Origin: Mytilus edulis
Taxonomy: Eukaryota > Mollusca > Bivalvia > Mytilida > Mytilidae
DNA length: 64,000 nt
Assembly: GCF_963676685.1 (NCBI RefSeq)
Contig: NC_092344.1
Coordinates: 89,620,749-89,684,748, forward strand
Direction: 5' to 3'
Part shown: positions 22,690-37,300 of the stretch, piece after piece
Numbering within the stretch: position 1 is the stretch's first letter
Layout: the number at the start of each line of letters is the position of its first letter
Position numbers and translations under genes: made by a program
Notes under the pieces: model-generated
The model's input: the letters and a program-made list of their open reading frames with translations, nothing else
What the model was told of the DNA's origin: nothing
The model's database searches: none

Positions 22690-23455
22690 CACATATCTAA
22701 ATACATTGATATACTGTTGAAGGTCGTACAGTGGCCTATAGTTGTAAATTTCTGTGTCATTTGGTCTCTTGTGGAAATTGTCTCATTGGCAATCCTACCA
22801 CATCTTCTTTTTATATGCTGTATGGGCTTTGCTTTTTGTTGAAGGCCGTATGGTATTAAACCTATTGTTGTTAATTTGTGTCATATGGTCTCTTATGAAG
22901 AGTTATCTCATTGGCAATCACACCACATCTTCTTTTTTATATGCTGTATGGGCTTTGCTTTTTAGTTTTTTTGTCTGGTTGTATGATATTAAACCTATAA
23001 TTTCTGTGTCAATTGTTCTCTTGTGAGGAGTTTCTCATTGGCAATCACACCACATCTTCTTTTTTATATGCTGTATGGGCTTTGCTTTTTCAATTTTTGT
23101 TGTCTGGTTGTATGTAATTAAACCTATAGTTGTTAATTGCGGTGTCAATTGGTCTCTTGTGGGGAGTTTCTCATTGGCAATCACACCAAATCTTCTTTTT
23201 CATATGCTGTATGGGCTTTACTTTTTGTTGAAGGCCTCATGGTATTTAACCTATAGTTGTTAATTTCGGTGTCATTGGTCTCTTATGGAGAGTTGTCTCA
23301 TTGGCAATCACACCACATCTTCTTTTTTATATGCGGTATGGGCTTTGCTCCTTGTTGAAGGTCATATAGTGACCTATAGTTGTTAATTTTGGTGTCATTT
23401 GGTCTCTTGTGGGGAATGGTCTCATTGGCAATCATACCACATCTTCTTTTATCTC
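22690..23455 (+). repeat. Tandem array of the family A 3' segment
   Basis: About six units of 110-125 bases each run from a GTTGAAGGCCGTA-type start (sometimes TTGTCTGGTTGTA) through TCTCATTGGCAATCACACC to CACATCTTCTTTTTTATATG and GCTGTATGGGCTTTGCTTTT. This differs from the single dispersed copies elsewhere. Open frames crossing it are repeat translations. Confidence 0.85.
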
Positions 23456-23467
23456 ATTCATCTTCAT

Positions 23468-23690
23468 TAGCTTTTAAGATATGGTATGAGTGCCAATGAG
23501 AAAACTCTCCATCCAAGTCACAATTTATAAAAGTAAACCATTATAGGTCAATTTACGGTCTTCAACACAGAGCCTAGGCTTACACCAAACAGCAAGCTAT
23601 AAAGGGACCCAAAAATTACTAGTGTAAAAGCATTCAAACGGGGAAACCAACGGTCTAATTTATATAAATACGAGAAATGAAATTAACACA
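23468..23690 (-). repeat. Family A repeat in reverse, facing the tandem array
   Basis: GATATGGTATGAGTGCCAAT, GGTCAATTTACGGTCTTCAA, CACAGAGCCTAGGCTTAC and CGGGGAAACCAACGGTC are the reverse of the copy at 300-525. The junction with the array forms an inverted arrangement around 23450-23480. Confidence 0.8.
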
Positions 23691-25302
23691 TTCTAAAACA
23701 TTTTTCAAAATTTTATTATTTCTGCTTTTGTAATAAATAAATAAAACAATATATCACAGACTTATTACAAAATAAAATATTTAACACTGTTTGCTAATGT
23801 CACAATATGATAATGTATTGTCTAAATCATTACTTTGTTCACGATGCATAGTGTTATTACAATGGAACTCATATTTCCTGGTTTGCGAATATTTATTCTT
23901 CTGACATAATAAAGATACATTTTGATAAATCAATTAATACTATCATAAAAACAATTCAATCTAGGTAATAAAACATTAAATTGATTGAAACAATATCAAT
24001 GGCAAAGTAGGAGGAATGATACTTTTATAATTGAGCTCCTAAAATTCTAAATTTCAAAAATTCCTCTTCTTTTCAGTATCAGGCTTATCCTACTACACAA
24101 AGAATATGGTTACGAATAAAATATGGCCATTTTTTTTAGGAAAGTGTCAAATATAATGTCACATCAGTATCTTATCAATTAAAATTTCAGGATTATTCTA
24201 CTTTTCCATCTTTTTAAAAGATATGATATGAGCATTGGTTTTGAAGTTACAAAAAAATGTTGATCATATCTAAATGTCAATGAGAAAACATGAAAATGAG
24301 AATCTTTGTTTGATTTTTTGTTGCATTTTTCTTAGCAAAACTCTCAGTGCACTGTTCTTGATAAATAACATTCTTATATTGTGTGATAATATGCAGAATG
24401 ATAATCAAAATCAAAATTATGATTTAAAAATTAAATAAGTTTATCTTCTAATTCAAAAGACATAAACTTTATAAAAATTTATAAAATTAAAATTTGACTA
24501 GTTTAATGTCGTGATAATTCAAAGATATTGTATTGTAAATTTAACAATGGACAAATGTGAAATTTCTTGTCCTACATTGGTTCACAAGATAATTTGCACC
24601 AAACTTATACTAATTCCTTATACTTGCATGCCATTTAAAGAAAACAATAATGTCATTATGTAATTGAAAAAAAACCAAATAATTCCATTTCATCCAACAT
24701 TTTAATACTTTTACTTTTCTATATTAATGTATTCATAGACATGATAATCATGATAATGCGGTTTAATACATATTACTTATTTTATGCCATATAATTCATA
24801 GCACATAAATGTTCTAATGAATAAACTTCATGTTTATCTATATTTCAAAGAAGCACCCATCTGGAAACAAGATGCTAGCAATGATTTGCATGTAGATCAT
24901 AAGGAAGACAGTATTTATCAATTAAAAAAAATTTAAAACACCAACTTTGTTAAATTTAAAAATGTTAGAGCAATAATTTCTGTAGAGCTGACTTATTCGG
25001 AAATTATCCAACATATGTTTTTTGTTTGTTAATCTAACTGTAATCATGTAGAGAACACAATTTCCCTGATTTTCACTATTTCATGATTTAGAAACCAACA
25101 ATCCTGTAATAAAGTTGTAACCTTAAAATGGAGCTGGTTTATATACTGAATTTCCTCTGTTTACCAGTTTGCAGTAGGCTATTCAGATTTGAAGGCTATC
25201 AGAACCAGGTTAAATATTGAGGTTACCCTCAATAAAACCAGTAAGTGATGAACCTATGAATTTTAATGAGAAACCTGACTAAGTGTTAAATCATTAAATA
25301 GT
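23691..25302 (-). other. Presumed 3' UTR and downstream region of FBXL13
   Basis: This AT-rich sequence follows the FBXL13 stop on the minus strand. Several AATAAA-like signals exist on that strand (for example TTTTATT near 23708), but none can be chosen with confidence. No other gene is seen. Confidence 0.35.
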
Positions 25303-25399
25303 TCAGTCCTTCAATGAATGGTTTCTAAACCAGTTCGGTACTGGTTCATCACTGTAAACAACTGTTTGGATGTATGCTAGTCTTTTCTGTACTTTTGAT
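25303..25399 (-). CDS. FBXL13: FBXL13 exon 27 with stop
   Basis: It encodes SKVQKRLAYIQTVVYSDEPV then PNWFRNHSLKD and TGA. The PxWF motif after the last repeat matches the FBXL13 C-terminus. The acceptor is ATTTTTTACAG. Confidence 0.95.
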
Positions 25400-28300
25400 C
25401 TGTAAAAAATAAGGCAAATGATAATTTGTATAAAAAATTAAATGTATTTAGCTAATATAAAGTTGTCAGAAGTTTTAAATGAGGACATTTTTCTCAAGTT
25501 TTGTAATAGGAAACAATTGCATGGTTTGGTTGCAAAGCACACCTTTCTTGCATGGTAAATTTGCCGTTTGTAAATACTCCATCTCCCTCTATATATAGTT
25601 AATTATATAACTTTATATGCTAAACCTCCCTTTTATTTTGGTTTCTTACATTTCCAAAAGAATGGTTCTGAAGTTAACTCTACATCATGGATACTCTCAT
25701 TTAATGTGTGCACTTACTTGGAAATTTCTTTGCAGTACAGCATTGTAAGTGATTTCAATTTTTTACAACCCTTGCGTAGATACTTCAAAGATTTATCTCT
25801 GAAAAATAAAGTTGTCATTACTGACCAGTATGAAGAACATATGAATTAAATAAGAATAATAAATAACAAAAAAAAGTTGACCCAGAGTACAAAGTTTTAA
25901 TCATAATTTTAATGTTATTGATAATTTAATTCATATCAAATATTTTGTTGCTTATTATCAATATTATTCAAATTTTAATCTATCTATTATAGTTGTTGTG
26001 TCAGATAAACTACTAAAATTGGTAAAAATATCAACGTCAGATAATAACTCCTAAAAGGAGTAAACTGACTACTTCTTTGTAGATCTTGTCATGCCAATTT
26101 AATTTTTTGCACTTACAAGTTTAGCATAGTATTTATTGCGAACCCTATGATAGTTTTCCATAGATTCACCTGCAAGTTACCTGTCGATTTAAACTTTTGT
26201 AAGTTCTATTGTTCCATCTAACAAATACAACAGGTATTGTTCTCTGTATAGTTCATTCACCAAGACCTTTAAATTTCTTCTAGGAGAAATATATCACTCA
26301 TTGATTAATTTACCTGATCAAAAAATTATCTGTTTTTTTATTGAAATACTTCTATAAACTCACATAAACTGTATGCAATATTGTATTTATTCAATATATC
26401 ATTAATACATTTTCAACCTGTTCAATATAAAATCTGATTTAATAATAAAAAGTTTATTTCAGACACATTTTTTAGTATTTTCCAATGAATTTGCATGTTT
26501 TTTTTGTTGTTAATTTATAGACTATGTTTATGAAGATCTTAATTTAAAAATAATAATATTCAAATTTTTATTTATCAAACACACAAAAATATTTATTGAA
26601 TATTTGATCAGAAATCAACTTTTAATTTTTAAATCATTATTAATATAGAACACATTAAAAACAAGTTTTTGGTTTTGAATAAATACAACACCACATGCAG
26701 TTTTGTGAGTCCTTTCTTAGTATTGGTATAAGTATTTTTTCATCATTGACAGTTCAATTTTTTGTTCAGGTAAATTAATCAATGAGTGATATATTTCTCC
26801 TAGAAGAAATTTAAAGGTCCCAGTGAATAAACTACACAGAGAACAATACCTGTTGTATTTGTTAGATGGGACAATAGAACTGCCAAAAGTTTAAATCAAC
26901 AGGTAACTTGCAGGTGAATCTATGGAAAACTATCATAGGGTTCGCTATAAATACTGTGGATTCTTTATAATTTGTTGAATAACAACTTTTGTCGATTTCA
27001 TTGGTTTAGGTGAACCAAGAAATTAAATGTTTTCAACAAATGAATTTTTTTCCATTAGCTTGTATACAAACTTAGGCAAAACCACAAATTAAATATCCAC
27101 ATAGCTAAGTTTTCCTTATTCCACGAAAATTGGTACCCACAAAAAATGGATGAATCCACAGTATTTAGATATAACTTGACATCATTTTAACAGCCAACTT
27201 CGATGTTGGTGACAAAGTTGTTGGGATTGACAGTTCCAAGTACTGACCGATATCCCTTACATATGAAGGTGCAAATTTTAGTCCATTACAAAGCTTTGAA
27301 GCATTAGAGACCAGGTTTTACAAAATTTCATTCCAACTACACATCCCTGATTAATACTTACGAGATATGAAGACAACCACTAATATCTAATGTGTTTAGG
27401 TATTTACAAACTCCTGATAAATACTGAATACTCATGTTGGTTATCTACAAAAAAGAATAGTTATTATTAAAAATACCCTTTTTTGGCAAATGTTTAATGT
27501 TATCAGTCATGACAAAGTAACCACTGCAATTTCTTAAGTAACTAAGAAACAAAACACTTTGACAATACATAAAAATCCAACAAAAAACACTTCAATATTA
27601 AATTGTCCCATCTGGTCTGAGGCTCTATAAAATTTGAATGAATAAAAACTCATGAAAGATTTGGACTCATTCCCAAAATTCACAGGAATTTCTAGGACCC
27701 ACTGGTCTTTTAATCAATGAACCTTTATAAAAAAAATATTAAACTTTTAAATGTTTCCCCTACATTTTGTGAACTAAGGTCCAAGACCAGGATGTCAGCA
27801 CACCTTCTTCAAAGTGAACTTACATTTTTGCATCCGCATAAATTCAAAGCATTCAGATTCTGACAACAGAAAGCTAAGTTCTTTATGGCACCATCTGTTA
27901 TTTGCTGAAATAAAAAAAAATCTTTAGATTATAATTGAGCTTATAATTTCCTATTTCAGAATACAAGAATTGATTATGAATACAATATGTAAATCAATAA
28001 AATCTTAAAACAGAAAGGTGTATGTGATGTTAGTCATAACCCTTAGAATTTTGCAGTCCAAGTTCTAAACAATTTTGGACACAAAAAAAGGAAAGTTATT
28101 ATCATCTTATAATGTTATTTCAAAAAAACTGAATAAGACAGACACATTTTTTATTCAATATTTTACTGATATTTGTGACTATGAATAGATGTGACATAAA
28201 ATTGTCCTTTGTAAACTTACCCAACAGTGAGACAGATCTAATCTTTCTATTTCTTTACACTGCTGTGTAAATTTCTCCAACCCTAAGTCTGTAATGTCGA

Positions 28301-31300
28301 TACATTCAGAGAGAGTTACATCCCTTAGTCTGTAATTGTTTCCAAGCAATGACAGAGACTGAAAAAAATAAAGTGATGTGAATCAAAATTCATCTCAATC
28401 AGTATAACTATTATTCATAAAGAGATAACAAGCTAATATAAATCATTAAAAGTAGAAACTGAACAAACTAATATAAATCATTATAAGTTGGAACTGGAAA
28501 AAATTGGACATTCTATCAGAATTATTTTGAATTATGCAAATTTCTTGGGTATAGAATTTACAAATAATAACATAAATTTAACTTCATAACTCCAACTGTT
28601 TGAGTACCTCCCAGAATATTAATACAAATTAGGCTTCCAAATCTTTGAATTTGCATATTCTTGGTAAAGATTTTTCTAGAAAGAGCAGGTTAAACACACC
28701 AAAATTAGTATGTTTGATTTTTAAAATCTACAAAATACTTACTTTGTCTGTAACTTTACATCCAGATATATCTAGAGAAGTCAAACTGTGCATCTGTCCA
28801 AGAATTTCTATACCATTCTCACTTATATGGTCGCAAAAACATAAACTGACATACGTCAAATGTTTTAACCTGTAATGATAAACCAAAACTTTTAGATGAT
28901 GTATAAATGATAATATGTAAATCAGATGTTTATCTAAATTTTTCTAAATACTTCTTTATCATAACAAATTCATTTTAGAAAAACTGTAACTGTGAAAGCT
29001 GTATGCTATATAAAAAAAATGAGATAAAGAAAAACAAAATAATGCCCCTTTAGTTTTATTACATATTGCATTTGCTAAAACTTTATTTGTTCTTGCATGG
29101 AATATGTCAGATCATATTGCAAACATGTACTTACTTTTTAAGCATATTAATGACAGAGAGTTCACTAACTCTGATACAGTTGGTCAGGTTTAATTCTCTG
29201 ATTTTATCAGCTGAGTCTCCATCTGTCAATGGCCTAACTCCTCCATCACTTATCCTGTAACATTTATTGAATCTCATTATCTATTTTCATTATTATCTAT
29301 ATTTCTTTTTAAAAATGAAAATATGGTATTTTATAAAAGAGGGACGAAAGTACCAAAGGGACAGTCAAACTCATAAATCTAAAACAAACTGACAACGCCA
29401 TGGCTAAAAATGAAAAAGACAAACAAACAACAGCACACACGACACAACATAGAAAACTAAAGAATAAACAACATGAACCCCATACTGCCAAAATCTGCTA
29501 TGAAATTTTAATGAAAGGAAAATGTATTTTATATTCATGATAGTTGACTTGTATTTGTATTATAATTTTTTTAGTCTCTCATATCTCTTTATAGAGTGGC
29601 TCTTGTTGTTAACTTGTGTTTTAAAAAGCTGTATATTTTATATGTAACAAGTGATGAGACTTTAATAAAGTATTTTTTTCTTGTCTTGTCTTGTCTATAG
29701 CCATTATCTAATTCCATCAAATAGATATCACTGGTATTTTTAATTCTCTTACTTAATGCTGGTTTACACCTCATATTTTTCCTTTTTTCAGTTTTCATTA
29801 GAACACATAATTTAGTAAAATAATAGTCTTACCATGAAGATAAGTTGCTACATAACACATTGAGCATAAATTCTTTATATGAATTCTGGTATATTTGCTT
29901 GATGTTAACAGATTTCAGCAAAATCCTCTCTCACTTAAAATTTACTATTTACCAATAATTTATTTTCCTACCTTACACAATCTGCAAAGTTAGCAACTCT
30001 CAATTCTTTACATGATGTCAGCTGTTTTAATGAAGCATCGGTCAGTCTTTGGCAGTCTGTTATATACAAATGAGTAAGACCTTGACATTGACCAATGGAC
30101 TTCATTGCTACATCTGATATTCTCTGGTTACCTACAAATAAATCAATACACATCTCATAAAGCATTTAAAAATTCTGTTATTCCTACATTTTTCATAAAG
30201 TTTAACATTCATTTAATTCTAATGAACAACCGAACGACGTTTTTTTCAAACTAAAAATAGTTGGTATCCTAAATAAGTCAAACTGAGCAGACCTTTTCAG
30301 AATTTTCACAAGTTTGATGTCTTGTACAGGTTCATTTAAAAACATTTCATTTATAAAAATATTGTTTTAAGCCCCAGTCCCACTAGACCACGATCGCACC
30401 ACGCTCACCGCGATCTAAAATAAATTTAGATCGTGGTGAGGTCGCGGTATGAGCGGCATGAAAATGTAAATTTTCGTTGCTTTCACGATGCTACTACGTC
30501 CTCTCTACGCTTCTACAAAGATCCCGCTACGATTATACCACGTTCTCACCGCGCTTATTCTGCGACCTCACTACGCTTATCAAGATCTTTCTACGCTCTT
30601 CACGTTCCCACTACGACCATACCACGAGTTATCCTATTGCAACACGATCTTGCTGCGATTATAACACGTTCTTACCATGATTATACTACGTTCATAGCGC
30701 GATCTTACTACGTTCTCAGCAATAACGTCAACATCGTGTTCCATATCAATACAGTTCAATTCCTTCTGTCTCTGATTAAATCGTAGATTTCTCGGAAACA
30801 ATACAGTCATGCCACCAAAATCTACCAGTACATGTGGGCATGGTGGTATGAGTTGATGTAGAGGCAGAGGGAGCAAAGTAACGAATCCTGATCAAGCAGA
30901 GATGTCGGACCGACCAATCCAACCTTAATTACAACATATAGGAAGATGTGGTATGAGTTCCAATGAGACAACTCTCCATCCAAGTAACAATTTATAAAAG
31001 TAAACCATTATAGGCCAAGGTACGGCCTTCAACACAGAGCCTTGGCTCACATCAATCAGCACGTTATAAAGGACCCAAAATATTACTAGTGTTAAACCAT
31101 TTAAACGGGAAAACCAACGGTCTAATTTATAAAAACGAGAAGCATGGTTGAGCCGTTAAAGCAAATGGATAATTACATTCAAACAAACAAAATCTAGGGA
31201 GTTTTTTTATATATTTTATGTGAAAATGACAATGAGAATGATGGTCATAGTGTGAACGTAGTCAGGTCGTAAGAAGTGCGTGATGAGGACGGCAAGGGCG

Positions 31301-34300
31301 TGCTAGAATCGTACTATGGTCGTGAACAGCGTGGTATAGTCGTAGTGGAAGCGTAGTAGGGTCGCAGTGAGAACGTGATGGTCGTAGTGATGTCGTGATA
31401 ACGTCGCTGTGCGATCGTAGCGCAGTCTCTCCGAATAGTATCACGCTTTCGCTACGCTCTCGCTGCGATTGTACAGCGACCGTTGCGATCTTACTACGAC
31501 CTGATTTCGCCACAACCGCACCACGATTGTTTTGAACATGTTCAAAGTTGGCCACGCTCTTCACGATCTTGAAGACCTCACCACGACCTTACTGCATTCT
31601 ACATGATCGCACTACGATTATCAAAATTTGCATTTTTTTCACAGATCGTAGTGCGATCGTGGCCTAGTGGGACTAGGGTATTAAATTGATGAAGCAAACA
31701 ACATTGTGTCCATTGAACAGGCATAAAAAATATTCACATGTTTAAAAATCAAAGTTCTTGTTGCCCAACATCATAATACTAAATTTACTTCGTAATTATT
31801 TTAAAATAATGTACATACCTTCTGTTTTAAGTTTTTTGAGTCTCTTATGCTGTGCTAACTTTTTAAATGATTCGTCTGTAAGAAGTGGTGATCCTAACAC
31901 AGAGACTGTGTGGATCTTTGTACATTTGTTGGCAAGGGCCTACAAACAAAATAGTAAATAATGCCTATAAATATATCACTCTGTCTTTTAACTGCTAATA
32001 TAAAAAAAATATTACAGATATTTCTTTTTATAATTTTTTTTATTTTGATTAACTACATTTAATATCCAATGGAGTACAGTATTGGTACTTTCCAAATTTC
32101 ATACATTTAATACTCCATGAATCTGTTTAATAAAAAATATTGGGATCTGCAAATAACATTACATTATAAAGCACCAAATATTTTATGTTATATTTGATCA
32201 TTGTAAATCCTATTCACTATAGTATGTTTGTAACTTAGAAGCAAAAGTTTGGTTTTTTTTGTTGTTTTTTTTTTAAATATGTTGAACTTAGTTATGTCAC
32301 TGGTTAATTATAGTATAGCTATAAACTTTAATATATTACAGACACTTAAATTTATCTTAAAACATGTGTTTCAAGACTTGTATTTATATCTTACACTTGT
32401 GTATAGGTGCAAAAAAACAAACTTGAAGCTGTCTAAAGTATTATATCTTCCTAATATTTAAAGGCTGAATTTTCATTTTGAACTCCTTATATGACTTACA
32501 ATAACACATTCGTCTGTCAGAGTAGGGAAGTCATTTATAATCAGGGTCTGTAGATTAATGCATCCGTTCGCTAGACCTTTGAAACCATCAGGTGTTATCT
32601 AAAATGAAAAGTAAGGCATCAAAATAATTGGTATTCATATAAACGTTTAGACAATATTTAGACTATCATACACTCTATGCACTATGAAAGTTTTCAATAG
32701 TTAAGCCAAAATTTTTATTTCTACAACAATATTACAACTGTTCTCTGTTTTAACAGTATTTCCAATAGATATAAGGGAACATAAACATATTTCACCCTGC
32801 CAAATTGATTATGTACTTTTACTAAACCAGGAGTTTGTCGTACAGCAGTGGTCGTTACTGTCTGTCGTAATTGTTTTTCTAATATTGTTGTCTCAGAGAT
32901 TGTTGTAAGCTTTAACTTTGGGTTTTATCATTTAAATTGTTTCACATTTTTTTATCCCAAGTCTTGCTGCCTTTCAATAAGAGTATTTTTTTTTTGTGTG
33001 AAGCGTTTGGTTTCCCTTACCAAAAACAATACGTTAAAAAATAAACAAATTTTCATTATTTTATGAATTTCCTTGTAGACTTATATTACTGTATTTGAAT
33101 ATATACCTGCAGACAACCTGATATGTCTAAATATTCCAACTTCTTGCTACATTTGGCACTTGCTAAATACATTAAACCTCTGTCTGTAAAGCTCTTACAG
33201 TAGGCTAAACTCAAAAACTGTAAATGCTGGCTGAACCTTAAATGAACAAATAAATAAAAGAAAATCAGGTACATGTATTAGCATATCAAAAAAATAAATA
33301 TAATAACAAAGTTTGTTGGAAACTTTCTGGCTTTTTCTACCAATTAAATTGACCATCACTAGTGCTGGAAGACACTCGTGCTGAAAAATGCATTAAACAT
33401 AAAAAATCAATCAATCATGATCCTAAGTGAGAGCTGAAAACAGTGAAATGTGTCTCACAATATCTATTAAAGAGCTGTGCCATGAGCACATGATACACCA
33501 TTACTTTTTCAACCAATTAAGTTCCATTAATTCTAAATGTCATATCAGAAATTAAAAAATAAAAATAAAGGGAGATTATTCTAATAGATATAAACCAGTC
33601 CCCAAAGTTTCATGAAAACTGCTGAAAGCACTTTTGAGTATTTGTCCTAAAACTTGAAAATCAACCCTTTTTAAAGAATAAAATCCTGTTACTCAGAAAC
33701 ATAAAATCTAAATTTATATAAATCTAAAGGGAGCTTTTGTCAATAGATATACACAACGGACGGACAGCTGACGGATGGACAACAAAATACCTTATTAAGC
33801 CCTGCAAAAAGGGTGTTTAAAAAGTCAATAGCTATATAAATAACAGGTATAAACTTACTTTGAAATATTTCTCAAAGTAGCATCTGTAATATTTGTGAGT
33901 GAGACATTAAGATATAATAGAATTTTACATCCTTGTAAGGCTATCTTCATTGAATCATCCTTAAAAAAAAAAGAAAAAAGTATAAATACAATAAAATGCA
34001 ATACAATGGGCTGTTTTAAATGAAAATTTCTGGTTGAAATGTTATATTCTTGTTTGATGCACTGCCTTTATTTTTTCTAAAATGTGACATTGAGCAAAAT
34101 GTAATAAGTTAGTATTTTTCAAGCAACAATCAAGAAATAACGTAAAAAATGTGGTGCACACTGTTAAATAATCCTCACAGTCATTTCTTATAATTTAATT
34201 TTAAATTTCATTTTAAACCGTAGAAAAACATGAAAAAACGTTACTTTCAAAATTAAATTATTTCTTGTTAATCCAAATTGGCTGGAAACCATCATGGAAG

Positions 34301-37300
34301 GTACAATTCTAAGCAGCCTTCTAACAAGTGTCATATTCTGTCTAACCAACAATAGCTCCTGTGCATAATTTGAAAAATTCTGTCTAACTAGCAAAACTAC
34401 TTGTAAAATGTTACATATGCTGTTAACATACATGCATAGCCATGGGACTTATTCTGGCTAATTTATATAAGCACCTGTTTACTGTGACTTACTACGCCAA
34501 ACTTACATTAACACCTGTACATTGTGATAAATTAAGATCTTGTAGATTTCTACATTCGCTAATTCCTCTAAAAGTTGGTTCTCCTAATTTTGTACATCCT
34601 CTCAGGTTTACATGTATTAAATATGGCCGCCATTTCATCAAATGTTTTGTTGCTACTTTATCTGTTACTCTGAAATCAAAATATGACAAAGACTTTTAAA
34701 TGATAGATATTTAACAAAATAAGCCTATAATGACTTGTCAATCTTTTTACACAAAGTTTTGACTGCTCCAACATTTATACTTATATGTCAGGTCATATGC
34801 AACTTTTCAGTTACCAGATATTTGTGTTAAAATAATAATAACTTAAGCATCAAATAACAAAAGGAATATAAATTGCACATCATCTTTGTTGATTTTCAGA
34901 TATTTTTCCTTACCACAGTGGTTTTCAAAAGGACATTCTTTTTGCACACCTCTTGTTTAGTTATGTCCTTTGTGTCCTCAAATATATTAATTCAACATTG
35001 TTTCATAAATATACTATAAGAATGCATTAAAGATCAAAGAAATATCTCCAAAATAAATCTAACATTTATTGTAATTAATTTTATAGTATATGATTAACTT
35101 CTTTGATGAATGAAAAAAGGTAACCAAAGAAGACTATTCCAAGAACAGTCTCCTGTCGGGAGAATACATTGACGTCTAGATATCTTTTTGTTGTTTCTGT
35201 CATTTGGTTGCTGTCTCACTGATGATTATATTCCTTTATTATATACTTAGTAGTAAATACAGATAAATTGTATGTGTAATACAATCATTGGCAAGCTTGC
35301 TGTATCAGCCACCTGTGATGATATCGATATCAGCACAGTTACAAAAGCTTTATCACACCTTTAATCTGTATGAAGTCACGTCATCGATTGCAGTCACTGT
35401 TGCAAAGGTTTTCAAATCCCTAATCAGTATGACATCATTTCAAACCTCCTTATCTGTATGACGTCATGTCACATAAAAAGACATCTACTTGAGGTATATG
35501 TATATAATAAAGTGTATATGATATGGATTTTTCAATATCACACACCGTATCAACCCTCAACCAATATAATCCGTCGAGCAGAGCTCTTGGGATTATATTG
35601 GTGTCTCGGGTTGATACGGATGCGATATTGAAAAAGCCATATGATATTCTCTATTTAATCATTTTTGATGCTTGGGTAATCGGAATTCAGGTATTTTTAG
35701 AATGATATCTAATGCTCAAATGACAAAACAAATGTTATTTAAGTTCAAAATACAGTAATCACACCAGCCTATAGCTCATACGTTACTGAAGGCTACAGGC
35801 CTACAGACTAATTCATGAATCCTCCCCTGGCTATTGGTGTGCTCAATATATCTTACTCACTTGTTTTTTACTTGGGAAAAGTCTATCTGTAAAACAAAAA
35901 ACACAAACATCAAAACTGTCATACAAACTGTTTTGAAACCAATTTTTTTTTTTTAAATGAGGAAAAAGGAATATAGGGTTGATCCATATGAGACAACTTT
36001 CCAAAGACATATTGAAAAATTAGTATGTGAGATAAACTGCTCGTCTACTTGACACTTGAACCTTTTGTACGATAAGCTAAGACTCGCACTTTAAATCCAT
36101 CATAACTTTGGTTCATATGGCACTACTGATTTTCACTAATAACGATTACAAATGATCATATTTCCATCCTGTCCTGACGAGAACAACTCTTGTATTTTTA
36201 GGTTCTAGTTTATCCTCTTTTTTTTTTACATTTGTGATCTTTGACTGAAGACTCATATGTTTACAGCACGATAGAGATATTTCCTAAAAGATATGTACCA
36301 TAGTAGTTTTGTAATTCTAAAGTCTTATTATCCTCGTTAAAATGCATTTATTATAATAATTTATTTACAATAATTATTTCTTGCTGGTGGCAAAAACTAA
36401 GTACTTACTCTGTTCCAAATGGCGCTGCTGTTCGTAATGATAACTTTCCATGATCTACAAACTCTGGAACATCTTGAAAGATCAGCAATATCCACATTTT
36501 TAAATATCTGAAGAAAAAACATTGATAACATAGGAGTATAGTTGCAAACGGGTAAGAAAGCTTGATTTATTCACATTCAGAATGCATTCTAAAATCATGT
36601 AATGGTCAACATCGTGTAAACATGGCAAACATGAATTCTTAAAAAGACAGCAAACTCACTCAGAAACAAAATATTATTTTTTTATTTTTTGAACACATTG
36701 TACCTTAGTGTAGTTGGGACAAATTTGAGAACAAGTATGGTAACTTTTCAACTTGAGTTTATATTTGGGCCATGAAAAATTAGTCTTCATTACTTACCCT
36801 GACTGCAACACTTCTATCCAGCCAAGAAATACTGTCTCTGGCATCACCAGTTGATCCAAATCCATCTTCATCATTCAGGTTCTCTCCCCTTTCTAGCCTC
36901 TAAAAAAATTAAACAGCTGTGTTAGTAATATTCAAAATATCAGTATTATAAGACTGTTTGGATTTTAAAACACACAGAATATTTCAAATAATCACTATTT
37001 ATTAGACCATTATTATCTTTCATTATACAAATAATATTTTGACCATTATTAAAAAAAAAAAAAAACCATAAACTCTTTATCCATATTAAAAGTATGGGCT
37101 AAAATTTATTTAAAAATTCATTAACTTATGTAAATTTAAATACCAATTAAGAAAACTTATTGAAACACAACTGTACCATTATAGAAACTACAGAAAAAAT
37201 CCCTTTACCTCAATATCTCAACTAAAACCTGTAAAAGTTTTCCATGGCTGCTACTAAGAAAATAAATAACATTATACAGAACATGACATCATCAACACCC

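Noticed and set aside
22660-23263. Several overlapping plus-strand frames of 60-90 codons
   Set aside because: They are translations of tandem family A units and share the same repeated words.
30433-31564. Frames of 67-117 codons rich in Arg/Ser/Thr/Tyr on both strands
   Set aside because: They derive from the degenerate ACGAT-type motifs of the TTAA element. Absence of stops reflects motif composition.
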